A stretch of 64,000 nt of DNA from Novosphingobium resinovorum (lineage in GTDB: Bacteria > Pseudomonadota > Alphaproteobacteria > Sphingomonadales > Sphingomonadaceae): assembly GCF_027922145.1 (NCBI RefSeq), contig NZ_BSFC01000030.1:372001-436000 (forward strand), in the 5' to 3' direction. Below, in pieces: positions 35,104-43,281 of this stretch (the stretch's first letter is position 1; every line of letters begins with the position of its first letter). The translations under genes were made by a program, and so were the position numbers. The notes under the pieces are model-generated. The model had not been told where the DNA came from, did not search any database, and was given only the letters and a program-made list of their open reading frames with translations.

Positions 35104-37484
35104 CGGACATTACGCTCACGCAGGCGAGCGCACTCACGGCGGGCGGGGCGATGTGGTCCTCGGTCGCATTGCCCGAGGCGGACATTCCGGCCTTCACCAT
35201 GTCCGATGGCCCGCTCGGCATCGCCAGCGGCCGGGTGGACGAGCGCGACATCGCGCTGCTCAGCCCGTGCTCGACTTTGCTGGGCGCGACGTGGGACCGC
35301 GACTTGTGCCGCCGCGTCGGCGAACTCGTCGGGCACGAGGCGGTCGCGCGCGGCGTCGATGCGGTGCTGGCGCCCAATCTCAACCTTGCGCGCAGCCCGC
35401 TGGCGGGCCGTGCCTTTGAGTATTTCTCCGAGGACCCGGTGCTGGCAGGTGTTCTCGGCGCCGAGTGGGCCGTGGGCCTGCAGTCGACCGGCACCGGCTC
35501 GGTCGCCAAGCACCTTGTCTGTAATGACAGCGAGACCGCGCGTGACGAAATCGACGTGCGCGTCGATGACCGCACCTTGCGGGAAGTCTACCTGCTGCCG
35601 TTCGAATATGCGGTCGATGCGGGCTGCGTCGGCCTGCTGGCGGCCTACAACCGCGTCAACGGTTCGTGGTGCGCGGAGCAGGCCGAAGTGCTGACCGGAA
35701 TCGTCAAGGGCGAGTGGGCTTTCGGCGGTCTCATCATGAGCGACTGGTTCGGCACCCATTCGACCGAGGGCTCGATCAACGCCGGGCTCGATCTGGAGAT
35801 GCCGGGGCCGGCGCGGTTCCTCGGACCCAAGGTGGAGGCGGCCGTCGCGGCGGGCTCGGTCCTGCGCAGCCGGGTCGATGATGCCGCTGCCCGTGTCACC
35901 GCCGTCGCCCGCCGTCTCGATGCGCCCAAGGCCGCGCCTGCGCCGATGGATCAGGCCGAGGCGCTGCTGGTCGAGGCCGCTGCAGCGGGCTTCACCCTGC
36001 TGCGCAACGAAGGCGCGATGCTGCCGCTCGAACCGGGGACAGTGAAGCGGCTGGCGGTGATCGGCCCCAATGCCTACGCGCCGTGCTTTCAGGGCGGGAC
36101 CTTCGCGAAGATTTCGATCTCGCCCGATGCGCCGACGCCGCTGGAAACGCTGCGCGAGACCTATGGCGACAGCTGCGAGCTGGTGTTCGAACCCGGCGTC
36201 GATCCGCAGCCGCGCCTGCCGGGGATGCCGGTGGTTCCGGCGCTCGACATCGGCGACGGCTGCACCCGCGGCATGACGCTCGAATACTTCGCGCAGCCCG
36301 GCTGCACCGGAGAGGTACTCTCGCGCGAGACGCGGGATACCAATTCGCTGGTGTGGTTCGTCGGCGTACATGAGCAGGCGGAATTCACCCGGCCCGGATC
36401 GCTGCGCGCTTCCGGCCGGTTCACGGCGGAAAGCGCGGGGCTCTACAGCTTCTACCTCGGCTCCACCGGCGCGGCGCGCATCCTTGTCGATGGGCGGGAA
36501 GTGCTGACGGCGGGCGGCGAAGTCCCGGCTTCCGAGATCATGGGCGTCCTCAAGCGCGGCGACGCCGACATGGCCGCGATCGAACTGGCCGAGGGGCAGG
36601 AGGTCACCGTCACAGCCGAATTCGAGTGGCTGGGCGGTCGCGTACAGGGTCTTTGGTACGGGGTGCGCAACCCCGACAGCGCCGAGGCCATGCTCGCCCG
36701 CGCCGTCGAGGCCGCGCGGGGAGCCGATGCGGTGCTGTTGCTGGTGGGCGAGACATCGGATTCCAGCGTCGAAAGCAAGGACCGCGCCGACACCCGCCTG
36801 CCCGAGATGCAGGAGCGCCTGATCGCGCAAGTCTGCGCCGTCAATCCACGCACGGCGGTAATCGTCAACGTCGGCCATGCCTTCGACTGCAGCTGGGAGG
36901 ACGGTGCTGCCGCCGTTCTCTCGGTGTGGTATCCGGGGCAGGGCTTTGCGCAGGCGCTGGCGGACGTGCTTTGCGGCCGCCGCGAGCCGCGCGGGCGTCT
37001 GCCGGTGACGATCGCGGCCGACGAAGCGGACTATCCCGCCTTCGACCTCGCCCCTGCGGAGGACGACGGGACGCTGACTTACGCCGAGGGCACGCGCTTC
37101 GGCTATCGCGGACTGGTCGCACAGGGGCGGGCGGCGCGCCATCCGTTCGGCAGCGGCCTTGGCTACGCGCAAGTGCTTTGGAGCGATGCGCGTGCCGAGG
37201 ACGGGGCGATCTCGGTGGCGCTGACCAATCCGGGCGAGCGCGAGACCTGCGAGATCGTGCAGGTCTATCGCGACGAGCCGGAATGCGCGCTGGTCGGCTT
37301 CGCGCGCGCCATTCTCGCGGCCGGAGAGACGCGGCGGGTCACGGTGCCGCTGGAGACCAGGGCACTGCGCATCTGGGGCGAGGAGGGCTGGATGCCCGTC
37401 GCCGATCGCCTGATGCTTCGCGCCGCACGGCATTGCGAGGATGCCGGGCTGCCGGTCGAGGTCACGCTCGCCGCATTCGCCTGA
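35100..37484 (+). CDS. GH3 beta-glucosidase with PA14 insert, cytoplasmic
   Basis: 794 residues and no signal peptide. The GH3 N-terminal barrel shows IPAFTMSDGPLGI, SVAKHLVCNDSE and nucleophile Asp215 in GLIMSDWFGTHS. A PA14-like domain (about residues 395-530: MTLEYFAQPGCTGEVL, GRFTAESAGLYSFYLGSTG) is inserted in the second domain, as in the Kluyveromyces BglI group that accepts glycosides of varied size. A fibronectin-like C-terminal domain follows. It would cleave beta-glucosides inside the cell, complementing the exported GH1 enzyme. It is co-translated with the FMN reductase and followed by a strong terminator. Confidence 0.92.
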   Translation: MTDITLTQASALTAGGAMWSSVALPEADIPAFTMSDGPLGIASGRVDERDIALLSPCSTLLGATWDRDLCRRVGELVGHEAVARGVDAVLAPNLNLARSPLAGRAFEYFSEDPVLAGVLGAEWAVGLQSTGTGSVAKHLVCNDSETARDEIDVRVDDRTLREVYLLPFEYAVDAGCVGLLAAYNRVNGSWCAEQAEVLTGIVKGEWAFGGLIMSDWFGTHSTEGSINAGLDLEMPGPARFLGPKVEAAVAAGSVLRSRVDDAAARVTAVARRLDAPKAAPAPMDQAEALLVEAAAAGFTLLRNEGAMLPLEPGTVKRLAVIGPNAYAPCFQGGTFAKISISPDAPTPLETLRETYGDSCELVFEPGVDPQPRLPGMPVVPALDIGDGCTRGMTLEYFAQPGCTGEVLSRETRDTNSLVWFVGVHEQAEFTRPGSLRASGRFTAESAGLYSFYLGSTGAARILVDGREVLTAGGEVPASEIMGVLKRGDADMAAIELAEGQEVTVTAEFEWLGGRVQGLWYGVRNPDSAEAMLARAVEAARGADAVLLLVGETSDSSVESKDRADTRLPEMQERLIAQVCAVNPRTAVIVNVGHAFDCSWEDGAAAVLSVWYPGQGFAQALADVLCGRREPRGRLPVTIAADEADYPAFDLAPAEDDGTLTYAEGTRFGYRGLVAQGRAARHPFGSGLGYAQVLWSDARAEDGAISVALTNPGERETCEIVQVYRDEPECALVGFARAILAAGETRRVTVPLETRALRIWGEEGWMPVADRLMLRAARHCEDAGLPVEVTLAAFA

Positions 37485-37503
37485 GGGTCGAGGTTAAAAG
37501 AAA

Positions 37504-37541
37504 GGGGCCGGCAGGACGCATTGTCCTGCCGGCCCCTTTTT
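37504..37541 (+). terminator. intrinsic terminator after GH3 gene
   Basis: A perfect 14-bp stem (37504-37517 with 37523-37536), 5-nt loop, followed by TTTTT and preceded by an A-run. It starts 20 bp after the GH3 stop. The A-run also lets it work for the opposite strand. Confidence 0.92.
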
Positions 37542-37559
37542 GTCGCTTTCCCACACCGC

Positions 37560-37635
37560 CGTCATTGCGAGCGGAGCGAAGCAATCCAGGGCGGCACTGT
37601 GCCGTCTGGATTGCTTCGCTCCGCTCGCAATGACG
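37560..37635. repeat. long perfect inverted-repeat hairpin element
   Basis: Two 30-nt arms (37560-37589 and 37606-37635) are exact reverse complements around a 16-nt centre that itself contains GGCAC/GTGCC. The arm begins CGTCATTGCGAGCGGAGCGA. Elements with this start occur dispersed between genes in many bacterial genomes, from my memory. It lies just past the GH3 terminator and ends 7 bp before the MFS stop. Only one copy occurs in the window. Confidence 0.85.
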
Positions 37636-37641
37636 AGAGGT

Positions 37642-38856
37642 TCAGGCCGTGCGCGGCACCGCCGGGCTGGCGCGCAAGGCGGCGACGACCGCCACCGCCA
37701 TGCCGACCAGCGCCGCGCATCCGCTCGCGACGAAGGCCCCCTGCATCGTCCCGGTCGCGAGGTTCATCTGGTGGACCAGCCACGGCGAGCTGAACTGGCC
37801 GAAGAAGAACGCGCCGGTCCAGATGCCCATGCCGCGGCCGCGATGCTCGAAGGGGAACTTGGTCTGCGCCCACGCCACCAGCATCGGCACCGCCATGCCT
37901 GCGGCGGTCTGCTGGATGCACAGGCCCACGACCATCTCGCCCGGCGTGCGGGCAAGGCCGATCACGGCAAGCCCGGTGCCGATGATGCCGAAGAAAGTGG
38001 CCAGTTGCACCGCGTTCGCACGTCCCGAGAGAATGCGGAACAGCAGTGCCCCGGGGATCACGAAGAGGCTGGGCAGGAAGCTCATCCGGCCGACCGCGCC
38101 GGGGTCACGGACGCCGACTTCTCCGAAGGCGATGCTGCCATTGACGATGAAGACGTAATAAAGCGCCGAGGAGAACAGCGTGACGAGCGCCACCGTTGCC
38201 GCTGCCGCGATCGGGAAAGCCGAAATGCCCGCCGTCGGCGTTTCGGCCTGCACCTTGGCCATTTGCGCCCGCTTCGGCTCGAACATGAAGGTGAGCATCG
38301 CGAAGAAGATCGGGAAGGCCACCAGATATACCAGGAAGCCGCCGTTCCAGCGCAGCGAGGCCACCGTGCCCGACAGCAGGATCACCCCCGAGGCAAGGAA
38401 CGGCCCGACCACGCCTTGCACGAACAGCCAGTCGCGGCGCCCGGTGTCCTCCCAGTAGTCGGCGATCAGGGTGTTGACGATGGTGAGGATGCCCGCCTCG
38501 CACACACCCAGCATCAGACGCGTGGCGAAGATCTGGTCGAGGTCGTCGAGGAAGAACGGCGCGGTGCCGAACAACCCGTAGAAGAACGTACAGCCCAGCA
38601 GCAGCCGCCTCCGTCCGAACTTGTCGACGAAGAACCCCGCGAACGGCGCGAGCACGGCTACGGTCAGGCCCGGAGCCGTGACCATGAGCGGCACTTTCGC
38701 GGCCGCGTCGGGGTCGGTGGCGAAGTGCTGGATCATCGAGGCGACGATCGGGAACATCGAGACGATGGCGAAGATGGGCAGGAACGCCGCCGACACCAGG
38801 GTCACGCCCTGGGGTCGCATCGTCAGCCTGCCGAAGAATCGGGATACCGGGTTCAT
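37642..38856 (-). CDS. MFS transporter (glycoside locus)
   Basis: 404 residues, about 12 helices. The first-loop motif FAGFFVDKFGRRRLLLG and the later segment FPFEHRGRGMGIWTGAFFFGQ fit the major facilitator superfamily; the second resembles aromatic-acid and oligosaccharide carriers of sphingomonads. It probably moves the glycoside, sugar or aglycone across the inner membrane. The promoter region carries operator copy C, and copy D for the divergent dehydrogenase unit lies beyond it, so both directions appear co-regulated. Substrate unknown. Confidence 0.87.
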   Translation of the reverse strand: MNPVSRFFGRLTMRPQGVTLVSAAFLPIFAIVSMFPIVASMIQHFATDPDAAAKVPLMVTAPGLTVAVLAPFAGFFVDKFGRRRLLLGCTFFYGLFGTAPFFLDDLDQIFATRLMLGVCEAGILTIVNTLIADYWEDTGRRDWLFVQGVVGPFLASGVILLSGTVASLRWNGGFLVYLVAFPIFFAMLTFMFEPKRAQMAKVQAETPTAGISAFPIAAAATVALVTLFSSALYYVFIVNGSIAFGEVGVRDPGAVGRMSFLPSLFVIPGALLFRILSGRANAVQLATFFGIIGTGLAVIGLARTPGEMVVGLCIQQTAAGMAVPMLVAWAQTKFPFEHRGRGMGIWTGAFFFGQFSSPWLVHQMNLATGTMQGAFVASGCAALVGMAVAVVAALRASPAVPRTA

Positions 38857-38887
38857 GCTACTCCCAACTGCGCTCTGGATCGGCGCA

Positions 38888-38909
38888 TATTAGAATTCGT
38901 ATTCTCGTT
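38888..38909. promoter_or_regulatory. palindromic operator copy C (MFS promoter)
   Basis: Arms TATTAGAAT and ATTCTCGTT flank TCGT. The right arm is identical to that of copy A. It lies 32 bp upstream of the MFS start codon. Confidence 0.7.
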
Positions 38910-38982
38910 TGGTATCCGGCGATGGGCGCCCGGTCAATGCACTTGTTTTGCCATGACGGGCTTGACGAGCGTGCAATTCAAA

Positions 38983-39004
38983 AATTAGAATGATAATTAT
39001 AAAA
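38983..39004. promoter_or_regulatory. palindromic operator copy D (dehydrogenase operon)
   Basis: Arms AATTAGAAT and ATTATAAAA flank GATA. The left arm is intact and the right arm is degenerate. It lies 45 bp before the small-subunit start and overlaps an ATG at 38990, which argues that the gene starts further downstream. Confidence 0.55.
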
Positions 39005-39049
39005 ATGGGCGAAGGTGCAGATGAAACGGCGTTTGCGAATGGACATGAC

Positions 39050-39703
39050 ATGCAGTGGCGCGGCCTTGCGGGAGCGATGCGCGTGAGCGGCTGGACGCGC
39101 CGCGATTTCGCGGGCGGCGTGGCGCTGTTCGCGCTGGCGCTGGGCATACCGGCGGCAGCGGTGAAGCTCACTGACCTCGCCGCCGAGGATGCGCCGAGCG
39201 ACCGCCAGAGCACGTTGATGACCGAGGTATCCGATCTCGTAATCCCGCGCACCGATACGCCCGGTGCAAGGGACGTGGGGGTCGGCGATTTCGTGGTCCT
39301 CGCCCTCGCCCATGGGCTGAGCGGCACCGGTGCGCCGATGGCTGCGGAGACGGTGACGGCGGAGCTCGTGCCCTTTCGCCGCCGTGACGGATCGCTGCGG
39401 CATCTGGCGTGGCTGGAGCAGGTGCTCGACCGGGCGGCGGGCGGAGACTTCCTGCGCCAGCCGCGCGAGCGGCGGGCAGAACTTCTCTCCGCGCTGGATG
39501 CCCAAGCCTTCGTACAAGGGGCGGCGTTCTCGCCCTGGACCGCGATCAAGGGGCTGATCCTGACCGGCTACTACACCAGCGAGGCGGGCGGATCGCAGGA
39601 GCTGCGCTACGATCTCGTTCCCGGCAAGTGGGAGTGGGACATTCCGATCACGCCCGGCATGCGGGCATTCTCCAGCGACTGGACGGCAGTGGATTTCGGC
39701 TGA
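39050..39703 (+). CDS. gluconate 2-dehydrogenase subunit 3-like protein (Tat signal)
   Basis: About 217 residues. A twin-arginine signal (SGWTRRDFAGGVALFALALG) is followed by the family core: STLMTEVSDLVIPRTDTPGARDVGVGDF, split over two stretches, and late GYYTSEAGGSQELRYDLVPG. In gluconate and glucoside 3-dehydrogenases this small subunit carries the folded GMC subunit through the Tat system. The TGA overlaps the GMC ATG (TGATG), confirming the pair. Starts at 39005, 39050 and 39077 are all in frame; I prefer 39050 because the first two lie at or close to operator copy D and a GGA precedes 39050. No cytochrome subunit gene is nearby. Confidence 0.85.
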   Translation: MQWRGLAGAMRVSGWTRRDFAGGVALFALALGIPAAAVKLTDLAAEDAPSDRQSTLMTEVSDLVIPRTDTPGARDVGVGDFVVLALAHGLSGTGAPMAAETVTAELVPFRRRDGSLRHLAWLEQVLDRAAGGDFLRQPRERRAELLSALDAQAFVQGAAFSPWTAIKGLILTGYYTSEAGGSQELRYDLVPGKWEWDIPITPGMRAFSSDWTAVDFG

Positions 39704-41400
39704 TGACGGGCAACAACACGCAATTCGACGCGATCGTCGTCGGCTCTGGCATCACCGGCGGCTGGGCGGCCAAGGAACTGACCGAGGCGGGCCTCACCGT
39801 CCTGATGATCGAGCGTGGCCGCAAGATCGAGCATCAGGTCGACTACGAGACAGAGACAAAGTCTCCGTGGGACATGGAGTTTCGCGGGCAGGGCGACGCA
39901 GCGCTCTATGCGCGCGAATACCCGGTGCAGATGCTCAACCGGCACTTCAACGAATTTACGCAAGGCCACTTCGTCAACGATGCGCAGGAGCCTTACCAGA
40001 AGGCGCCGGGCAAGGATTTCGACTGGTTCCGCTCGTACCAGCTGGGCGGTCGCTCGCTGACCTGGGGGCGCCAGTGCTATCGCTGGTCGGACTACGATTT
40101 CGGCGCCAACAAGCGCGACGGCTTCGGCACCGACTGGCCGATCCGCTACGCCGAACTCGCGCCGTGGTACGACCGGGTCGAGGAGTTCGTCGGCGTGTCG
40201 GGCGCGGCGGAGGGGCTGGCGCAGTTGCCCGACGGGCGCTTCCTGCCGCCGATGGAACTCAATTGCGTCGAGCAGGCGACCCGCGAGCGCATCCTTGCGA
40301 AATACCCCGACCGCGTCATGACGATCGGCCGCACCGCCAACCTCACCGAAGCGCGCCCCGAACAGGGCCGCGGGCATTGCCAGTACCGCAGCATCTGCGC
40401 GCGCGGCTGCTCCTACGGCGCTTACTTCTCGACCCAGTCGGCGACGTTGCCGGCGGCGCAGAAGACCGGGCGGTTGACGGTGGTGACCGACGCGCAGGTG
40501 CACAAGCTGGACTACGATCCGGCGACGAAGCGGGTCACCGGCGTCCACTGGATCGACACGAAGACGGGCGAGGGGCGGCAGGCGCACTCGCGGATCGTGT
40601 TCCTCAATGCGGGCGCGTTCAACTCGGTCCACCTGATGCTCAATTCGGCGAGCGAGGCGATGCCTCGTGGCCTCGCCAATTCCAGCGGCGTGCTGGGGAC
40701 GCATATCATGGACCACGCCAACACGATGGCGGGCATGGCGGTGATGCCCGGGTTCGAGGGGCGCACCACGTTCGGCAACCGTCCGACCGGCATCGTCATC
40801 CCGCGTTTCCGCAATCTGGAGACGATGGACGGCAAGGGCTTCACGCGCGGCTATTCGTTTCAGGGCGGCGCGCTGCAGGGCACGTGGACGCGCGGCAAGC
40901 GCATGGCGGGCATCGGAAGTGCCTACAAGGACGAGCTGCACGATATCGGTCCCTGGACGATGGTGCTGGTGGTCTTCGCCGATTCGATGCCGCGCGCCAC
41001 CAACCGCCTGACCTTGAGCAACCGCACCGACCCGCGCGGCGTGCGCCAGCTGGAGATCGCCTTCGAGCACGGCAGGGAGGAACTCGCCGCGCTGTCCGAC
41101 GCGAAAACCGAGGCGGCGGCGATGCTGACGGCGGCGGGCGGCCACGTCGTCATGGGCTTCGACCGGCCGGGCCACGGCGGTACCTCGATCCACGAGATGG
41201 GCGGCGCGCGGATGGGCTGGGATCCCCGGACTTCGGTGCTCAACCGCTGGAGCCAGGCGCATGACGTGCCGAACCTGTTCGTCACCGACGGCGCGCAGAT
41301 GAGCTCGTCGGCCTGCCAGAACCCTTCGCTGACGTACATGGCGCTGACCGCGCGGGCCTGCGATGCGGCGGTGAAGATGCTTCGGGAAGGGGCGATTTGA
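39703..41400 (+). CDS. GMC oxidoreductase, probable glycoside 3-dehydrogenase
   Basis: 565 residues. FAD-binding GSGITGGWAAKELTEAG at 14-30, IERGRK after the second strand, a substrate region with GGRSLTWGRQCYRWSDYDF, and the C-terminal GMC motifs SIHEMGGARMG (His base) and CQNPSLTYMALTARACD (Asn). Relatives oxidise C3 of glucosides or C2 of gluconate, with a Tat-carried small subunit like that encoded upstream. Because C-glycoside deglycosidase acts only on 3-keto sugars, I infer C3 oxidation of glycosides. The enzyme would work in the periplasm with an unknown electron acceptor. Its stop overlaps the next gene (TTGA). Confidence 0.88.
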   Translation: MTGNNTQFDAIVVGSGITGGWAAKELTEAGLTVLMIERGRKIEHQVDYETETKSPWDMEFRGQGDAALYAREYPVQMLNRHFNEFTQGHFVNDAQEPYQKAPGKDFDWFRSYQLGGRSLTWGRQCYRWSDYDFGANKRDGFGTDWPIRYAELAPWYDRVEEFVGVSGAAEGLAQLPDGRFLPPMELNCVEQATRERILAKYPDRVMTIGRTANLTEARPEQGRGHCQYRSICARGCSYGAYFSTQSATLPAAQKTGRLTVVTDAQVHKLDYDPATKRVTGVHWIDTKTGEGRQAHSRIVFLNAGAFNSVHLMLNSASEAMPRGLANSSGVLGTHIMDHANTMAGMAVMPGFEGRTTFGNRPTGIVIPRFRNLETMDGKGFTRGYSFQGGALQGTWTRGKRMAGIGSAYKDELHDIGPWTMVLVVFADSMPRATNRLTLSNRTDPRGVRQLEIAFEHGREELAALSDAKTEAAAMLTAAGGHVVMGFDRPGHGGTSIHEMGGARMGWDPRTSVLNRWSQAHDVPNLFVTDGAQMSSSACQNPSLTYMALTARACDAAVKMLREGAI

Positions 41401-42848
41401 CGCCCGATGCGCCGCCGCCGCCAGCGGTGAAGCACGGTTCGGGCCTCAGCGAGCGGCAGAAGTCGCTCGCTTACCTGACGCTGATGGTGGCGCTGGTGCT
41501 GGAGATCGTCGACGTCACGATCGTCAACACCGCGCTGCCGGTGATCGAGCGCGATTTCGGCGCCATGGCCGCGCAGGCGCAGTGGGTGGCGGCGGGCTAT
41601 TCGCTCGCCTTCGCGCTGCTGCTGATGCTGGGCGGACGGCTGGGCGATTCGTGGGGTTACCGGCGGCTGTTCGTCGGCGGGGTCGGCGGCTTCACGCTGG
41701 CTTCGATCCTCTGCGGCCTTTCGGGAAGCCCCGACCAGCTCATCGCCGCGCGCGTGCTGCAAGGATCGGCGGGCGCGATGATGGCGCCGCAGGTCATGGC
41801 ATTGGTGCAAGTGCTGTTCGAGCCGCTGGAGCGCGTCGCCAAGCTGGCATGGGTGGGCGTGATCGGCGGGCTCTCGGCGATCTGCGGGCCGATTCTGGGC
41901 GGGCTGCTGATCCATGCCGACCTGTTCGGGCTGGGCTGGCGCAGCGTGTTCCTGATCAACGCGCCGGTCGGCCTCTTCGCGATGGTGGTCGGCTGGAGGC
42001 TGCTGCCGGATGCGCGATCGTCGAACGCGCGAGGCGTCGATCTTGCCGGGACGCTGCTGTTCGCGGGCGCGATGGCGGCGCTGCTGGTGCCGCTGGTGCG
42101 GGGCGCGGACTTCGGCTGGCAGGCGTGGCACTTCGCGCTGCTGGCCGCCGCGCCCTTGCTGCTGGCGCTGGTCTGGCGCCGCACCCGCGCGCGGGCCGCC
42201 AGAGGCACCGCCGCCCTGTTCGCGCCGGAGCTTTTCGCCGAGCCGCAGTTCGCGCTGGGCCTCGCGATCGCGCTGCTGTTCGGTGCGGCGACCGGCGGGT
42301 TCCTGTTCGTCTTCGCCTTCGGAGCGCAGAAGCTGCTGGGCTATTCGCCCTTGCAGACCGGGCTGCTGCACATTCCCTTCAGCGTGGGCGTGATGCTGGG
42401 CATCGCGTTCCTTGGCCGCAAGCTGCTGATGCGCCGGGGCAAAGGCGTGCTGGTGCTGGGAGCCGGGCTCATGGCGCTGTTCGCGGGTGGCTCGCTGGGG
42501 TGGATCGGCTGTGCCAGTGCTTTGGCCAGCCCTTGGGCATGGGCGCTGCCCTGTCTGGCGCTGGCGGGCACCGGCATGGGCATGACCACCGGGCCGCTGA
42601 CCCCGGTGATGCTGGCACGGGTCGATACGCGCCATGCCGGCGCGGCGAGCGGGCTGATCAAGACCGTGCAGGAACTCGGCATGGCGCTGGGCATCGCGGT
42701 GGTCGGCACGGCCTTCTTCGCCGGAGCGCCGCGCGGGCAGGTGGGCGCGGTGTGGCCCGCCATCGCGGTCATCGAGGTGTTGCTGGCGGCGTGCCTGCTG
42801 CTGGCCCTGCGTTTGCCCGCAAGGCTGTTCCCGGAGCACGACGCTTGA
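41397..42848 (+). CDS. DHA2-family MFS transporter
   Basis: 483 residues with about 14 helices, typical of the EmrB/QacA (DHA2) group. Motifs: LVLEIVDVTIVNTALPVIER, GGRLGDSWGYRRLFVGGVGG and ARVLQGSAGAMMAPQVMAL. DHA2 members usually export drugs or aromatic compounds with protons; in a catabolic locus it may remove toxic aglycones or intermediates, or exchange substrates. The start TTG 41397 overlaps the GMC stop, so coupling is likely; a GTG at 41427 is an alternative. A bidirectional terminator follows. Confidence 0.85.
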   Translation: MTPDAPPPPAVKHGSGLSERQKSLAYLTLMVALVLEIVDVTIVNTALPVIERDFGAMAAQAQWVAAGYSLAFALLLMLGGRLGDSWGYRRLFVGGVGGFTLASILCGLSGSPDQLIAARVLQGSAGAMMAPQVMALVQVLFEPLERVAKLAWVGVIGGLSAICGPILGGLLIHADLFGLGWRSVFLINAPVGLFAMVVGWRLLPDARSSNARGVDLAGTLLFAGAMAALLVPLVRGADFGWQAWHFALLAAAPLLLALVWRRTRARAARGTAALFAPELFAEPQFALGLAIALLFGAATGGFLFVFAFGAQKLLGYSPLQTGLLHIPFSVGVMLGIAFLGRKLLMRRGKGVLVLGAGLMALFAGGSLGWIGCASALASPWAWALPCLALAGTGMGMTTGPLTPVMLARVDTRHAGAASGLIKTVQELGMALGIAVVGTAFFAGAPRGQVGAVWPAIAVIEVLLAACLLLALRLPARLFPEHDA

Positions 42849-42851
42849 ATG

Positions 42852-42878
42852 GAAAGGGGCGGCTGAGCCGCCCCTTTC
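42852..42878. terminator. bidirectional intrinsic terminator
   Basis: GAAAGGGGCGGC (42852-42863) pairs perfectly with GCCGCCCCTTTC (42867-42878) around TGA. The A-run and T-run let it act on both the DHA2 transporter and the convergent deglycosidase beta gene. Confidence 0.85.
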
Positions 42879-42882
42879 AACG

Positions 42883-43281
42883 TCAGATCGATACCGTCTT
42901 GCGGTCGGTGTTGATCGAGGGGAACGGCAGGTAGGACACCCGCAACTGCTGGAGCAGCGTGAGTTCGTGCTCGCCCGCCGGGAAGCCGCCGGGATAGTCG
43001 ACGAGAATCGTCGCGGGTGTGCCGAAGGGCCAGCGGCGGTCGTAGGCCAGTTCCATCTCGTCCAGCGTCAGGGCGCCCCCCGTGCGGCCGCCGCCTTCAT
43101 CGAAACGCACGGCTTCGCGGGCAAGGGGCTCGCCGTCGATGGACACGTCCAGCTTCTCGATCATCGAAAGGCCGAGGCCGCGGTAGTAGCCGAGCTTGGC
43201 CTCGAAGGCGAAGCCGGTGGGGGCGTCCGCCGGGCCGGTGTTGCGCAGGCTGGCGGCGTTGATCAGGTACTTGTCGAACAT
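42883..43281 (-). CDS. C-glycoside deglycosidase beta subunit (DUF6379)
   Basis: 132 residues, no signal peptide. It starts MFDKYLINAASLRNTGPAD and contains KLGYYRGLGLSMIEKLDVSI, DEMELAYDRRWPFG and a C-terminal QLRVSYLPFPSI, the pattern of the small subunit in DgpC/CarC-type C-glycoside deglycosidases. The small subunit packs a beta-sandwich on the TIM-barrel alpha subunit and completes the active site. The ATG at 43281 shares one base with the alpha stop (TGATG), so the two are made in equal amounts. The longer open frame upstream overlaps the alpha gene and is not used. Assignment rests on pattern memory plus the adjacent alpha gene. Confidence 0.87.
   Translation of the reverse strand: MFDKYLINAASLRNTGPADAPTGFAFEAKLGYYRGLGLSMIEKLDVSIDGEPLAREAVRFDEGGGRTGGALTLDEMELAYDRRWPFGTPATILVDYPGGFPAGEHELTLLQQLRVSYLPFPSINTDRKTVSI

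Noticed and set aside
34839..37433. 864-codon open frame antisense to the GH3 gene
   Set aside because: Same codon-bias artefact; it would also run through the FMN reductase gene.
37560..37635. CRISPR repeat
   Set aside because: Only two arms in inverted orientation, no spacer series and no cas genes.
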